64,000 bases of DNA from Planctomycetota bacterium (lineage in GTDB: Bacteria; Planctomycetota; Phycisphaerae; Phycisphaerales; SM1A02), in the NCBI GenBank assembly GCA_016872835.1, contig VGYX01000003.1:1-64000 (forward strand), in the 5' to 3' direction. Under the pieces are notes generated by a model. The model saw nothing but the letters and a program-made list of their open reading frames with translations, searched no databases and was not told where the DNA came from. This document shows, piece after piece, positions 45,728-54,872 of the stretch (position 1 is the first letter of the stretch; each line of letters starts with the position of its first letter). The translations under genes were made by a program, and so were the position numbers.

Positions 45728-47106
45728 GGGGGTGTGGCGCCCTGGAAGGTGTAGATCGCGCCCACACCCATCCATCGGGTCAGCTCGTCGAGGGCGTCCC
45801 GCGAGCGCCGAAGCAGCGTCGGGTCGCACAGGTCCGCGGGCCGAAGTTCCTCTGGGTAATGGCGTTCGATCCATCCATGCAGCCATGCGATGCGTTCGGG
45901 TGAAAGCAGGAAGCCAGGATGCAGGGCCGCACGCCCGACTTCGTCAAGCGGCACGCGCAGGCGCAGGCACGCGGGTCCGCCGCCATTGCGCATGCTCTCG
46001 CGCACGTTCAGGTAGACCGCCGTCTTCACGGGCGAGAATGGATCTCTCAGGATGCGGTCCACCACCGCGCAGGCGCGCGGATGCTCGCGGACCTCGATCG
46101 GGCACACCAGGATCTGGTGTCCATCCGGGGCCTGCAACAACTGGGAATTGAAGAGATAGGTAGAGACCGCGTCGGCCACCGAAATCTCGTCACGACGCAC
46201 GACGAGTGGGTGGAATCCATCGCCGACGGCGCGATGCAGCGCGTCGATGGTCGCGGCACCGTCCAGAAACGCGTCCTCGTGATGCAGCAGCGTGCCGCCG
46301 GTGCCCACGCAGATCACGTCGTTGTGGAACACGCCCGCGTCGATCACGGCGGGGGACTGTTGCGCATGCACGCAGTGCGAGGCCGGCACGCGCAGCAGGT
46401 GCGCGACTTCGCGACTTGCCTCAAGCGTCTGTCGGGCCGGATGCTTGGCGGGTGCAGGGCCGCCCGTCGCCGCGGCCCCATGCACGAAAAGGTGGATGCC
46501 TTGCGCGCCCGCGGTCGCGAGTCGCGTGTGGTTCGCGGCACCCTCGTCGCCGAAGGCTCCGGATGGGTCGAGCGCCGCGTGCACCTCGAAGCGACTGGAA
46601 TCGTGGAAGAGCGCGCGCAGCGTGCGCAACGTCTGTGGCGGCTCGATCGAGCGATGCGGCATCGCACGAAGGTTCGCCACCACAGCATGCAGTCGACCAT
46701 CGTCGGTGTCCTGTGCGGGCGCGATCGTGGCGGCGTTGGCAGTCCACATGGCGCTGGCGCTGCAGGCGCGCGCGAGCAGCAGGGGGTGATCGCGCGCCGC
46801 TGCTGCGAGCACCTGCTCGTCGCTGCCGGACAGTCCCGCCGCACGAAGCGTCCACAGGGCCGGTCGCTCCTGCGGTGGCAGGAAGCCCTGCACGAAGCCA
46901 AGCCCCGCCACCGCGCGCATCTTCGCGAGGCCCTGCAGCGCGGCGCGGCGCGGACGCGAGATCGCCTGCGCGTTGGACTGGCTGGCGATGTTGCCCTGAC
47001 TCAGTCCCGCGTAGTTGTGGGTGGGGCCCACGAGCCCGTCGAAGTTGGCCTCGAACGTGTCGATGCGCGAAATGTATGGCGTGGCGGCGGGTAGAGTCTT
47101 CCGCAT
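45724..47106 (-). CDS. astB: N-succinylarginine dihydrolase
   Basis: 460 residues. It hydrolyses N-succinylarginine to N-succinylornithine, ammonia and CO2. Family segments: NFDGLVGPTHNYAGLSQGN, ACSASAMWTANAATIAP, AQDTDDGRLH, GAFGDEGAANHTR (catalytic E188), DAGVFHNDVICVG (H261) and RNGGGPACLRLRV (nucleophile C380). The ATG at 47106 directly abuts the divergent holA-like start, and no in-frame start lies between it and the conserved NFDGLVGP. Other arginine-succinyltransferase pathway genes are absent. It leads an operon with two clpP genes, an uncommon context. Confidence 0.93.
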   Translation of the reverse strand: MRKTLPAATPYISRIDTFEANFDGLVGPTHNYAGLSQGNIASQSNAQAISRPRRAALQGLAKMRAVAGLGFVQGFLPPQERPALWTLRAAGLSGSDEQVLAAAARDHPLLLARACSASAMWTANAATIAPAQDTDDGRLHAVVANLRAMPHRSIEPPQTLRTLRALFHDSSRFEVHAALDPSGAFGDEGAANHTRLATAGAQGIHLFVHGAAATGGPAPAKHPARQTLEASREVAHLLRVPASHCVHAQQSPAVIDAGVFHNDVICVGTGGTLLHHEDAFLDGAATIDALHRAVGDGFHPLVVRRDEISVADAVSTYLFNSQLLQAPDGHQILVCPIEVREHPRACAVVDRILRDPFSPVKTAVYLNVRESMRNGGGPACLRLRVPLDEVGRAALHPGFLLSPERIAWLHGWIERHYPEELRPADLCDPTLLRRSRDALDELTRWMGVGAIYTFQGATPP

Positions 47107-48124
47107 GGCAGCGCGAGCCGACACGCCCATGAACCCGACCGCCGAGATGCGGGTGGTGGTGCTGCACGGCAAGGACGCGTTCCTGCGACTGGAGCGTGGT
47201 CGGCGGCTCGAGACGCTGCTTCAGGAACGCTTCGGCGGCGTCGACCGGACCGATCTGGACGGCACGCAGGCGGCGCTGGCCGACGTGCTGGACGGCCTTC
47301 GCACGCCGGGCCTCTTCGCGCCGCACAAACTGGTGGTGCTGGAGAACGCCGAGGCGTTCATGGGCGCCGAGGATCGCCGTCGCGCGATGGAGGGCTATGC
47401 CCAGTCGCCGTGCGCCGACGCCACGCTGCTCATGCGATCCGCGGGCGGCTGGCGCCCGGGCAACTTCGACAAGCTGGTGGCGAAGGTTGGCGCGGTGATC
47501 AAGTGCGAGAGTCCCTCGCCCGACGAGGCGGTGGCGTGGTGCATCGCGCGCACGCGCAAGCGTCACGAGGCGGAGATGGAGGGTGCCGCGGCGGAACTGC
47601 TTGTCGAACGGATTGGCTGCGATCTGGGTCGGCTCGATTCGGAACTCGGCAAGCTCACGTCGGCGGCGCTTCGGCCCGGCGGCGGTGCCGCGAAGGTCAC
47701 GCGCGCCATCGTGCAGGAGTTCACCGGACTCTCGCGCGAGGAGCAGGCGTGGGAGATCCAGGGGCCGGTCGTGCAGGGTGATGCGGCGGGCGCGTTGCGC
47801 AAGCTTGACGAACTGCTGCGTGTGAGCCGCGTGCCCGAGGTGATGATCGGATGGAGTCTGGTGGACCTGGCTCGCAAGGTGCACGACGCAAGTTGCTTGC
47901 TGGCGCAGGGCGAAGGCGAGGGCGCCGTCGCCAAGACGCTGAAGCTGTGGGGTCCGAGTGCCGCAAGCGTGGTGCGCGCGGGCAAGCGCCTGAAGCCGCA
48001 TGCCGCGGCCACCATGTTCCGCATGGCGGTGCAGACCGATCGCGCCACGAAGAACGGCACCGCGCCCGAGCCGGCACGCGCGTTCGAGGGACTGATGGTC
48101 CGGATGTCCGAGGCGTTCGCCTGA
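47105..48124 (+). CDS. holA: DNA polymerase III delta subunit-like protein
   Basis: 339 residues from the ATG at 47105, which has TAGAGT 7 bases upstream. ATGs at 47129 and 47147 are alternatives, and the conserved part begins near 47147 (RVVVLHGKDAFLRLERG). The protein shows the delta-subunit layout of clamp-loader AAA+ domains without a Walker A motif: LFAPHKLVVLENAEAF, CIARTRKRHEAEM, LGRLDSELGKL and FTGLSREEQAWEIQ. HolA opens the beta clamp and loads it on DNA. It is divergent from astB with the starts touching. The family is divergent in sequence, so the call is not fully certain. Confidence 0.83.
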   Translation: MAARADTPMNPTAEMRVVVLHGKDAFLRLERGRRLETLLQERFGGVDRTDLDGTQAALADVLDGLRTPGLFAPHKLVVLENAEAFMGAEDRRRAMEGYAQSPCADATLLMRSAGGWRPGNFDKLVAKVGAVIKCESPSPDEAVAWCIARTRKRHEAEMEGAAAELLVERIGCDLGRLDSELGKLTSAALRPGGGAAKVTRAIVQEFTGLSREEQAWEIQGPVVQGDAAGALRKLDELLRVSRVPEVMIGWSLVDLARKVHDASCLLAQGEGEGAVAKTLKLWGPSAASVVRAGKRLKPHAAATMFRMAVQTDRATKNGTAPEPARAFEGLMVRMSEAFA

Positions 48125-48335
48125 GCGTCAGCCGCAGCAGTTGGAGCGCCTCATCCGGTCAGCTTCTGCCTGGGCGTGCGCGGCCTCTCGCGGTGCATCC
48201 AACGTTGCGTGCCGGGCTTGAAGCGAGGCCGCGTCGAAGTCGTGGAAATGGGCTCAAGTTGGTCAGCGCCGCGGCCAGAACGCGGCACGGTGGATGGATC
48301 ATCTCGGAAGGCATGAGTAGTGTCGGTTGCGGAGT

Positions 48336-50339
48336 ATGATGGAGGGTTCCAGCCGGCCGCACATGCAGGCCAACACCGACCATCCAGCGCCATCGGACCA
48401 CTCGGTGATCGAGGAGGGCCATCCCTCGCACAGGAAGGCGACCCACGCGGCGCTTGCGCTGGCCGCGCTCGGCGTGGTTTTCGGTGACATCGGAACCAGC
48501 CCGCTGTACGCGCTGAAGGATTGCGTGCGACATCACGGACTTGGCGAGAAGTCCTTCACCGACACCTTCATCCTGGGCTCGCTGTCGCTCATCTTCTGGG
48601 CGCTCATGCTGGTGGTGAACGTGAAGTACCTGCTGGTGGTGCTGCGCGCCACGAATCATGGCGAAGGCGGAATCTTCTCGCTGCTTTCGCTGGTGCCGCG
48701 CAGCCTGAGTGAGCGACCGAGCCGCGAGAAGGTGACGCTGGCGATGCTGGCGATCCTTGGCGCGGGCCTGCTGTTCGGCGACGGGATCATCACGCCCAGC
48801 ATCTCGGTGCTCTCGGCGGTGGAGGGCATCCAGACGCTGCCCGGCGGATCGATGACGTGGGTCGGCAAGGTGATCGTGCCTCTGGCGCTCGTGATCCTCG
48901 TGGGCCTGTTCTTCGTGCAGCAGTTCGGCACCGGGCGCATCGGCATCGTCTTCGGACCCGTGATGGTGGTGTGGTTCGTCACGCTCGGCGCCCTGGGTGT
49001 CTGGAGCATCGTGCGGGAGCCGGAGGTGCTGCGCGCCATCCATCCAGCATGGGCGTTCCGGCTGTTCGCCGAGCATCCGTGGCACACCTGCACGCTGCTC
49101 GGAAGCGTGGTGCTCGTGACGACCGGCGCCGAGGCGCTCTACGCTGACATCGGCCACTTCGGTCTCAAGCCGATCCGCATGGCGTGGTACGGGCTCGCCT
49201 TGCCATCGCTGATACTGAACTACTTCGGGCAGGGGGCCTGGACGCTGTCCCAGATCAACGCGGGCATGCTGGTCGAGTCCGGATGGAGGGGCTTCAATCC
49301 CTTCTTCGAGATGGCTCCGCCGTGGCTGCGCGTGCCGCTCGTCCTGCTTGCCACGCTTGCGGCGATCATCGCGAGTCAGGCGATGATCAGCGGCGTGTTC
49401 AGCATCGCGCGCCAGGCGATGCGCATGGGCTACCTGCCACGCCTGGAAGTGGTGCACACCAGCCGCAGCGAGGAGGGGCAGATCTACCTGCCCGCCGTGA
49501 ACCTGCTGATGCTGGTGGGTTGCGTGATCACCGTGCTGTGGTTCGAGAGCAGCGACCATCTCGCCGCGGCCTACGGCATCGCGGTCACGGCCACGTTCGC
49601 GATCACGTCGGTGCTGATCTCGTTCGTCGCGCGTCGACTGTGGCGCTGGAGTCGTCTGCGCGTCGCCTTGCTGATGGGTCCGTTGCTGCTGATCGATCTG
49701 GCGTTCCTTTCCGCGAACCTGCTGAAGATCGGATCGGGCGGCTGGGTCGCGGTGCTGGTGGGCGTGGCCGTGGCCACGGTGATGGGCACCTGGATGCAGG
49801 GCAGCTACTACGTGGGCCGCCGGATGGCCGAGGCCGCCGGCAACATCCACGAGTTCCTGGCGAGCCTGTGGAGCGAGGCCGTGCCGCGGGTACCGGGGAC
49901 CGCGGTCTTCCTGACGACCAGCAGCGCCACGCCGTTCTCGCTCGCGGCCTTCGTGGAGCACAGCCACGTGCTGCACAAGCAGGTGATCCTGCTCAGCATC
50001 CAGCCCGCGCACATGCCGGTCGTGCCGGCGAAACGGCAGGTGCGACTGGAATGGATGCCCGACGGATTCTGGAAGCTCACGGCGCAATGCGGCTTCATGG
50101 AGACGCCGGATGTGCCGAAGTTCCTCGAGCGAGCGCGCGAGCATGGTCTGGAGTGGGATCCGGCGGCGACCACCTACTTCGCGCGACGCATGGTGGTGCT
50201 GCCCACCGGCGATGCGCCCATGACCCGCTGGCGCAAGCGCCTCTTCGCGCACCTGAACGCGAACGCAGTGGACAGCATCCGATTCTTCAACCTGCCGCCT
50301 GACCGCGTGGTCGAGTTCGGCGTGCAGATGGAGCTCTGA
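48336..50339 (+). CDS. kup: KUP-family potassium uptake permease
   Basis: 667 residues with about 12 helices and a soluble C-terminal domain. The start HAALALAALGVVFGDIGTSPLYALKDC is diagnostic, as is LLVVLRATNHGEGGIFSLLSLV and IFGDGIITPSISVLSAVEG-like LLFGDGIITPSISVL. The C-terminal third (VFLTTSSATPFSLAAFVEHS) is the cytoplasmic domain. The start is unclear: ATG codons at 48336, 48339 and 48363 are all possible, and the first about 30 residues are low complexity. KUP proteins are K+/H+ symporters. Its stop is 3 bases before the ABC-exporter permease gene, so they are probably co-transcribed. Confidence 0.93.
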   Translation: MMEGSSRPHMQANTDHPAPSDHSVIEEGHPSHRKATHAALALAALGVVFGDIGTSPLYALKDCVRHHGLGEKSFTDTFILGSLSLIFWALMLVVNVKYLLVVLRATNHGEGGIFSLLSLVPRSLSERPSREKVTLAMLAILGAGLLFGDGIITPSISVLSAVEGIQTLPGGSMTWVGKVIVPLALVILVGLFFVQQFGTGRIGIVFGPVMVVWFVTLGALGVWSIVREPEVLRAIHPAWAFRLFAEHPWHTCTLLGSVVLVTTGAEALYADIGHFGLKPIRMAWYGLALPSLILNYFGQGAWTLSQINAGMLVESGWRGFNPFFEMAPPWLRVPLVLLATLAAIIASQAMISGVFSIARQAMRMGYLPRLEVVHTSRSEEGQIYLPAVNLLMLVGCVITVLWFESSDHLAAAYGIAVTATFAITSVLISFVARRLWRWSRLRVALLMGPLLLIDLAFLSANLLKIGSGGWVAVLVGVAVATVMGTWMQGSYYVGRRMAEAAGNIHEFLASLWSEAVPRVPGTAVFLTTSSATPFSLAAFVEHSHVLHKQVILLSIQPAHMPVVPAKRQVRLEWMPDGFWKLTAQCGFMETPDVPKFLERAREHGLEWDPAATTYFARRMVVLPTGDAPMTRWRKRLFAHLNANAVDSIRFFNLPPDRVVEFGVQMEL

Positions 50340-50342
50340 CGT

Positions 50343-51506
50343 ATGCGCCGCATCGCGCTGCAGATGCTCTTCGGCGACAGCGCCAAGTTCTACGGCATCC
50401 TGCTGGGCCTGACCTTCGCCACGCTGCTCATCACGCAGCAGAGTGCGATCTTCGTGGGCCTCATGACGCGGACCTACGCGCTGATCGAGGAGATTCCGCA
50501 GGCTGACCTGTGGGTCGCGGATCCCACGCTGCAGTTCGTCGACGACACCAAGCCGATGCCCGTCACGGCGCTCGACCGCGTGCGCAGCGTGCAGGGCGTG
50601 GAGTGGGCGAGTCCGCTGTTCAAGAGCATCCTGGTCGCGAAGCTGCCCAATGGCGGCCGGCAGCTCTGCGACGTGGTGGGCGTGGACGACGCCACGCTGA
50701 TCGGCGCGCCCGCCACGGTGGTGGAGGGCAAAGTGGAGGACCTGCGCAAGCCCGACGCGATCTTCGTGGAGACACGCGGCGCAGGGAAGCAACTGATGCA
50801 GCCGGCGACCGATGATCCCAACGGCCCGAAGCGACCCATGCGGGTGGGCGACGTGCTCGAGCTGAACGAGCGGCGCGCGGTGGTGGTGGGCATCGCGGAG
50901 ACGCGACCGAGCTTCCAGAACGTGCCCACGATCTACACCACGTATTTTCGCGCGATCGGCTTCGCACCCGCGAATCGCCGCACCCTCAGCATGGTGCTGG
51001 TGAAGGCCGCACCTGGACAGGACATCGGTGAGCTCGAGCGGCGCATCGAGCGCGAAACAGGGCTGAGCGCCTATACGCCCGACGAGTTCAGCTGGAAGAC
51101 CCTTGACTACTGGATGAAGCAGACGGGCATCCCGATCAACTTCGGCATGGCGATCGCGCTGGGCTTCCTGGTGGGCGTCGCGATCGCGGGTCAGATGTTC
51201 TACAACTTCACGCTGGACAACCTGAAGTACTTCGGCGCCATGAAGGCGATGGGCGCCACGAGTGCGCAACTGCTGGGCATGGTTGCGCTCCAGGGACTTT
51301 CAGCGGGCGTGCTGGGACTTGGCCTTGGCCTTGGCGTGACGGCCGCGTTCGGACTCAGCATTCCGGCGGATCGGCTGGCGTTCAAGCTGATCTGGCAGTT
51401 GCCGGTGCTCAGCACGATGGCGGTCACGATCATCGTGGTCGGCGCGAGTTCGCTCAGCATGCTGAAGGTGATCCGGTTGGACCCCAAGGAGGTCTTCTCC
51501 GGATGA
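50343..51506 (+). CDS. DevC-type ABC transporter permease (FtsX fold)
   Basis: 387 residues. One N-terminal helix (SAKFYGILLGLTFATLLI) is followed by a large extracytoplasmic domain, ADLWVADPTLQFVDDTKPM to SGHENRET-like region at about 260, and three C-terminal helices (AIALGFLVGVAIAGQMFY, LLGMVALQGLSAGVLGLGLG, LPVLSTMAVTIIVVGASSL). This is the MacB/LolC/DevC layout. It overlaps the ATPase gene by an ATGA. Together with the ATPase and membrane-fusion gene it makes a DevBCA-like exporter; cyanobacterial DevBCA exports heterocyst glycolipids, but the substrate here is unknown. Confidence 0.9.
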   Translation: MRRIALQMLFGDSAKFYGILLGLTFATLLITQQSAIFVGLMTRTYALIEEIPQADLWVADPTLQFVDDTKPMPVTALDRVRSVQGVEWASPLFKSILVAKLPNGGRQLCDVVGVDDATLIGAPATVVEGKVEDLRKPDAIFVETRGAGKQLMQPATDDPNGPKRPMRVGDVLELNERRAVVVGIAETRPSFQNVPTIYTTYFRAIGFAPANRRTLSMVLVKAAPGQDIGELERRIERETGLSAYTPDEFSWKTLDYWMKQTGIPINFGMAIALGFLVGVAIAGQMFYNFTLDNLKYFGAMKAMGATSAQLLGMVALQGLSAGVLGLGLGLGVTAAFGLSIPADRLAFKLIWQLPVLSTMAVTIIVVGASSLSMLKVIRLDPKEVFSG

Positions 51507-52246
51507 GTGACGAAGGCGCGATCGACACCCGCGGGATGGTGAAGACCTACGGAACCGGCGACTCGGCCGTCCGGGCGTTGCGAGGTGTGGACCTGAGCGC
51601 ACGCTTTGGCGAGATGGTGGCGCTCGTGGGCCCGTCTGGCTGCGGCAAGACCACGTTCATCAGCATCCTGGCGGGGCTTCTCTCGCGCGATGGCGGGTCG
51701 CTGCGGCTGGCAGGTGTGGACCCCGACACGCTTGACAACCGCGAGCGAACGCTCTGGCGACGTGAGAATGTGGGGTTCATCTTCCAGCAGTTCAATCTGG
51801 TGCCGCAGATCAGCGTGGTCGAGAATGTGGCCATCCCGCTGCTGCTGCGTGGCATGCGCCGCACCGAGGCCATCGAGCGTTCCATGGCACTGCTGGAGCG
51901 CGTCGGCCTGAAGGGTCGCGAGCGAAACCGGCCGACGGCGCTCAGCGGTGGCCAGCAGCAGCGCGTGGCGATCGCGCGCAGTCTGGTGCACGGACCTCGC
52001 ATCCTGGTGTGCGACGAGCCCACCAGCGCGCTCGACGGAGCGACCGGCCAGCGCGTGATGGAACTGGTCCGCGAGCAGGGGTGTCGTCCGGATAGATTGG
52101 TCGTCTTGGTGACCCACGACGAGCGCATCTTCCATTTTGCGGACCGCATCGTGCACATGGATGACGGTCTGGTCACGCGCGTGGCCGACGCCAAGAGCGA
52201 GGTGGCGGCGCTGCGTGCCGCGGTCGCCGCGGAAAGGCCCGCCTGA
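51503..52246 (+). CDS. DevA/LolD-type ABC transporter ATPase
   Basis: 247 residues. Walker A GPSGCGKTTFISILAG, Q-loop FIFQQFNLVPQIS, signature ALSGGQQQRVAIARSLV, Walker B RILVCDEPTSALD and the H-loop VLVTHDERIFHFADR are complete, so an active ATPase is expected. The sequence is of the LolD/MacB subfamily that works with FtsX-type permeases. It starts in an ATGA overlap with the permease gene and ends in a TGATG overlap with the membrane-fusion gene. Confidence 0.94.
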   Translation: MSDEGAIDTRGMVKTYGTGDSAVRALRGVDLSARFGEMVALVGPSGCGKTTFISILAGLLSRDGGSLRLAGVDPDTLDNRERTLWRRENVGFIFQQFNLVPQISVVENVAIPLLLRGMRRTEAIERSMALLERVGLKGRERNRPTALSGGQQQRVAIARSLVHGPRILVCDEPTSALDGATGQRVMELVREQGCRPDRLVVLVTHDERIFHFADRIVHMDDGLVTRVADAKSEVAALRAAVAAERPA

Positions 52247-53376
52247 TGGGCATCAAGGTGCGATACGTGCTGCTGCCGGTGCTGGCGCTGACCGGCGTCG
52301 GCCTGACCCTGTACACGGTGAAACTGCAGGCGCGTCCTGCGCCGGCGGCAGCGCCGAGTGGCGAGCCCACACGGAGTCCCTTCGGCAATCGCGTGGCAGG
52401 CAGCGGCCTCGTGGAGCCTGTCTCCGAGATCATCAATGTGGGCACACCGATGTCGGGCGTGGTGCAGTCCGTCAATGTGCAGGAGGGCGTCGAGGTGAAG
52501 AAGGGCCAGACGCTCTTCACCATCGACCAGCGCATGCTGCGCAGCCAGTTCCAGTCGGCGAAGGCGCGGCTGGAGGTCGTGCGCCGAAAGCTCGACCAGT
52601 TGAAGTCGCTGCCGCGAGCCGAGGATCTGGCGAAGGCTGAAGCGGTGGTGGAGCAGCGTCGCGCCGCGCTGAAGGACGCGCAGAGTCGACTGGATCGCCT
52701 GAACCAGATCGCGGATCCGACCGCGATCAGCCCCAACGAGCGCCCGACGCGTGAGTACGAACTCGCCAACGCGAAGGCTCGCATGGCCGAGGCCGAGGCG
52801 GACCTGGTCGAGGTGCGGAAGGGGTCCTATCCGGAGGATCTCGCGGTGGCAGCCGCCGACGTGCAGGTGGCCGAGGCGGAGGTGAAGTCGCTGCAGACCG
52901 ATCTTGACCGCAGCGATGTGACCTCGCCGATCGACGGCACGATCCTGCGTGTCACCGCGAGGCCAGGGCAGTACGCGGCCGCCACGCTGAGCGCGGGTGA
53001 GGGTCTGGTCACGCTGGGGCAGCTCTCGCCGCTTCACATTCGCGTGGATGTGGACGAACTGGACGCGTGGCGCTTCGATCCGAAGGGCAAGGCCGTGGCG
53101 GTGCTGCGCGGTGGCAAGCGTGTGGAGCACCCGATCGAATACGTGCGCACGGTGCCGGTGGTCATTCCCAAGAAGACGCTGACTGGCGACAACGCCGAGC
53201 GCATCGACACGCGCGTGCTGCAACTGATCTATCGCTTCACCGAGAACGAGCCAGGCGTGCTGCCGGGCCAGGTGCTCGATGTCTACGTGGAGACGGGCGG
53301 CGGCGGTGCCGCGGCGGGCGCCGTCTCGGGCACGGGTGGTGCCCAGGGTTCAAGCGCTGGCTCGGTCGGCGGCTGA
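52246..53376 (+). CDS. HlyD/DevB-type membrane fusion protein
   Basis: 376 residues. An N-terminal helix (LLPVLALTGVGLTLYTVKL) anchors the protein. Next come a lipoyl half-motif (VSGLVEPVSEIINVGTPMSGV-like NVQEGVEVKKGQTLFTID), a coiled-coil hairpin of about 130 residues (about 95-235; LEVVRRKLDQLKSLPRAEDLAKAEAVVEQR), the second lipoyl half (SPIDGTILRVTARPGQY) and a beta-barrel domain. It couples the inner-membrane transporter to the outer membrane. The last about 30 residues are Gly/Ala/Ser-rich and overlap 94 bases of the convergent lipoprotein gene. Confidence 0.9.
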   Translation: MGIKVRYVLLPVLALTGVGLTLYTVKLQARPAPAAAPSGEPTRSPFGNRVAGSGLVEPVSEIINVGTPMSGVVQSVNVQEGVEVKKGQTLFTIDQRMLRSQFQSAKARLEVVRRKLDQLKSLPRAEDLAKAEAVVEQRRAALKDAQSRLDRLNQIADPTAISPNERPTREYELANAKARMAEAEADLVEVRKGSYPEDLAVAAADVQVAEAEVKSLQTDLDRSDVTSPIDGTILRVTARPGQYAAATLSAGEGLVTLGQLSPLHIRVDVDELDAWRFDPKGKAVAVLRGGKRVEHPIEYVRTVPVVIPKKTLTGDNAERIDTRVLQLIYRFTENEPGVLPGQVLDVYVETGGGGAAAGAVSGTGGAQGSSAGSVGG

Positions 53377-53987
53377 ACCAGCCACGCGGCGTCGCGGCCC
53401 CACGACGGAAGGTCGCGCTCGCATGCGTCCCACGGCGTCGGCGAGCGTTCCGGAACGCTCTGCGTGCGATCGAAACTCACCATGCGTGCGAGGGGACGGC
53501 GCGTGACCGCGTCGACCACCTCGCATTCGAAGGCGAAGCGCGCAGGGACCTCGCCCCATCCATGATGCGTGGCCGTCGGTGGTTCAAGACCGCGGTCAAG
53601 CAGCGCCGTGGTGATGGCGGACTTCACCACCAGCACCTTGCCAGGTTCGGCATCCACAGCGTCATCTCGCAGCGTGAGGCGCGGCGTGAGTGCCTCGACC
53701 AGCCAGTCCCGCATCGCGTGCTGCATGGCCGCACGAGCCTCGGGCCCCGGCAACTGGTCGTCTGGTCGGCGTCGGATCGCGGGCAGGTCCACCATCACCT
53801 CGCGGTAGTCGTCCAGATTCGCGCCATGCAGGCGCCACACGAACAGGTCAGGTCGCAGTGGATCAGGTTGCAGATGCGCATAGGTGCTCAGGAATCCATC
53901 GTCGATGCGTCCGTGGGTGGGCGCAGGCGGTGCACCGCACGCGGCCAGCAGCAGTGCAGAAATGATCGCGCAGGGACGCCGGTTCAT
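53283..53987 (-). CDS. DUF3313-family lipoprotein
   Basis: 234 residues. The signal peptide has the lipobox ALLLAAC, giving a lipidated cysteine near 17. The mature part begins with GFLSTYAHLQPDPLRPDLF and has a central RLHGANLDDYREVMVDLP, matching DUF3313 (uncharacterised outer-membrane or periplasmic lipoproteins). The Pro/Ala-rich C-terminal tail (about 30 residues) is encoded inside the 3' end of the convergent membrane-fusion gene. It starts in an ATGA overlap with the universal-stress-protein gene, so both are on one mRNA. Confidence 0.86.
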   Translation of the reverse strand: MNRRPCAIISALLLAACGAPPAPTHGRIDDGFLSTYAHLQPDPLRPDLFVWRLHGANLDDYREVMVDLPAIRRRPDDQLPGPEARAAMQHAMRDWLVEALTPRLTLRDDAVDAEPGKVLVVKSAITTALLDRGLEPPTATHHGWGEVPARFAFECEVVDAVTRRPLARMVSFDRTQSVPERSPTPWDACERDLPSWGRDAAWLVQPPTEPALEPWAPPVPETAPAAAPPPPVST

Positions 53988-54838
53988 CGCACCACGAGCA
54001 CCGGTCGATCCGCCTGATGCACCAGATCCGCGGCCACGCTGCCAAGCAGCATGCGGGCTGCGCCGGCCGGCGCAGTCGTGCCGACCACCAGGATGTCGGC
54101 CTGTCGCTCGTTGGCCACGTCACGCATCGCTTCCACGGGCGAGCCCGGACAGCTCAGTCCCTCGATGCGAACGCCGTGTCCGCCCAGCTGCTGCACGCGG
54201 TTGGAGAGCGCCTCGCGCGCGGGGGCGTCGGACTCGGCTGGCTCGACGATCGGTACCGCGGGCATCTCGACGCCGACGAACGGGGTTGCGATCACGCTTG
54301 CGTGCAGGAGACCGATCACGGCCTCGGACTTTGGAGCCGCGAGTTGCCGCGCAAACGCCGCGGCGCGATCCGCCTCGGGCGAGAAGTCCATGCCCACAAG
54401 CAGGCGCGCACAGCGTGGCTTGCGCTGGGCATCGCCCGGGTGCACCACAAGCGTGGGCAGCGAGACCTGCCTCAGGGTTGCGTCCGCCACGCTTCCAAGC
54501 AGCAGCCGGCTGATCGGATTGCGTCCACGGCTTCCGATCACCAGCATGTCGGCGCGGGACTCCATGGCGAGCTTCGCCACCACCTGAGTCGCTGTGCCTT
54601 CGTGCATCTCCACATGAACCTGTAGTCCATGCGCGGTCTCGACTGCGGCGAGTCCCGCCAGCGCGGCGCGTGTCTCCTCCGCGGAAAGTCCCGGATCCTG
54701 CTTGGTGTACGCGTGCACCAGCAGCAGCGAGGCACCGTGCACGCGGGCGATGGCGCTGGCCCATCCAAGCGCGGTGGCCGCCGGGGCGCTGAAGTCCGTG
54801 CCGACCACGATGCTGCGGATGGAGTCGGATGCGCCCAC
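53984..54838 (-). CDS. Tandem universal stress protein (UspA-like)
   Basis: About 284 residues with two USP repeats. Repeat 1: SIRSIVVGTDFSAPAATALGWA to VIGSRGRNPISRLLLGSVADATLRQVSLPTLVV, where GSRGRN...GSVAD is the ATP-binding motif. Repeat 2: RLLVGMDFSPEADRAAAFA to VVGTTAPAGAARMLLGSVAADLVHQADRPVLVV, a degenerate version. GTG at 54838 is chosen because the ATG at 54874 would overlap the divergent CDF start; both are open. The DUF3313 lipoprotein is its coupled downstream neighbour. USPs are induced by stress or starvation; ATP binding by repeat 1 is likely. Confidence 0.87.
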   Translation of the reverse strand: MGASDSIRSIVVGTDFSAPAATALGWASAIARVHGASLLLVHAYTKQDPGLSAEETRAALAGLAAVETAHGLQVHVEMHEGTATQVVAKLAMESRADMLVIGSRGRNPISRLLLGSVADATLRQVSLPTLVVHPGDAQRKPRCARLLVGMDFSPEADRAAAFARQLAAPKSEAVIGLLHASVIATPFVGVEMPAVPIVEPAESDAPAREALSNRVQQLGGHGVRIEGLSCPGSPVEAMRDVANERQADILVVGTTAPAGAARMLLGSVAADLVHQADRPVLVVR

Positions 54839-54872
54839 CAAAGGAAGCGTAACCGCGGGGTACGCTGCCTGC

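Noticed and set aside
48159-51269. A 1036-codon minus-strand frame
   Set aside because: It runs antisense through kup and the permease gene. It is His/Arg/Asp-rich with no domains.
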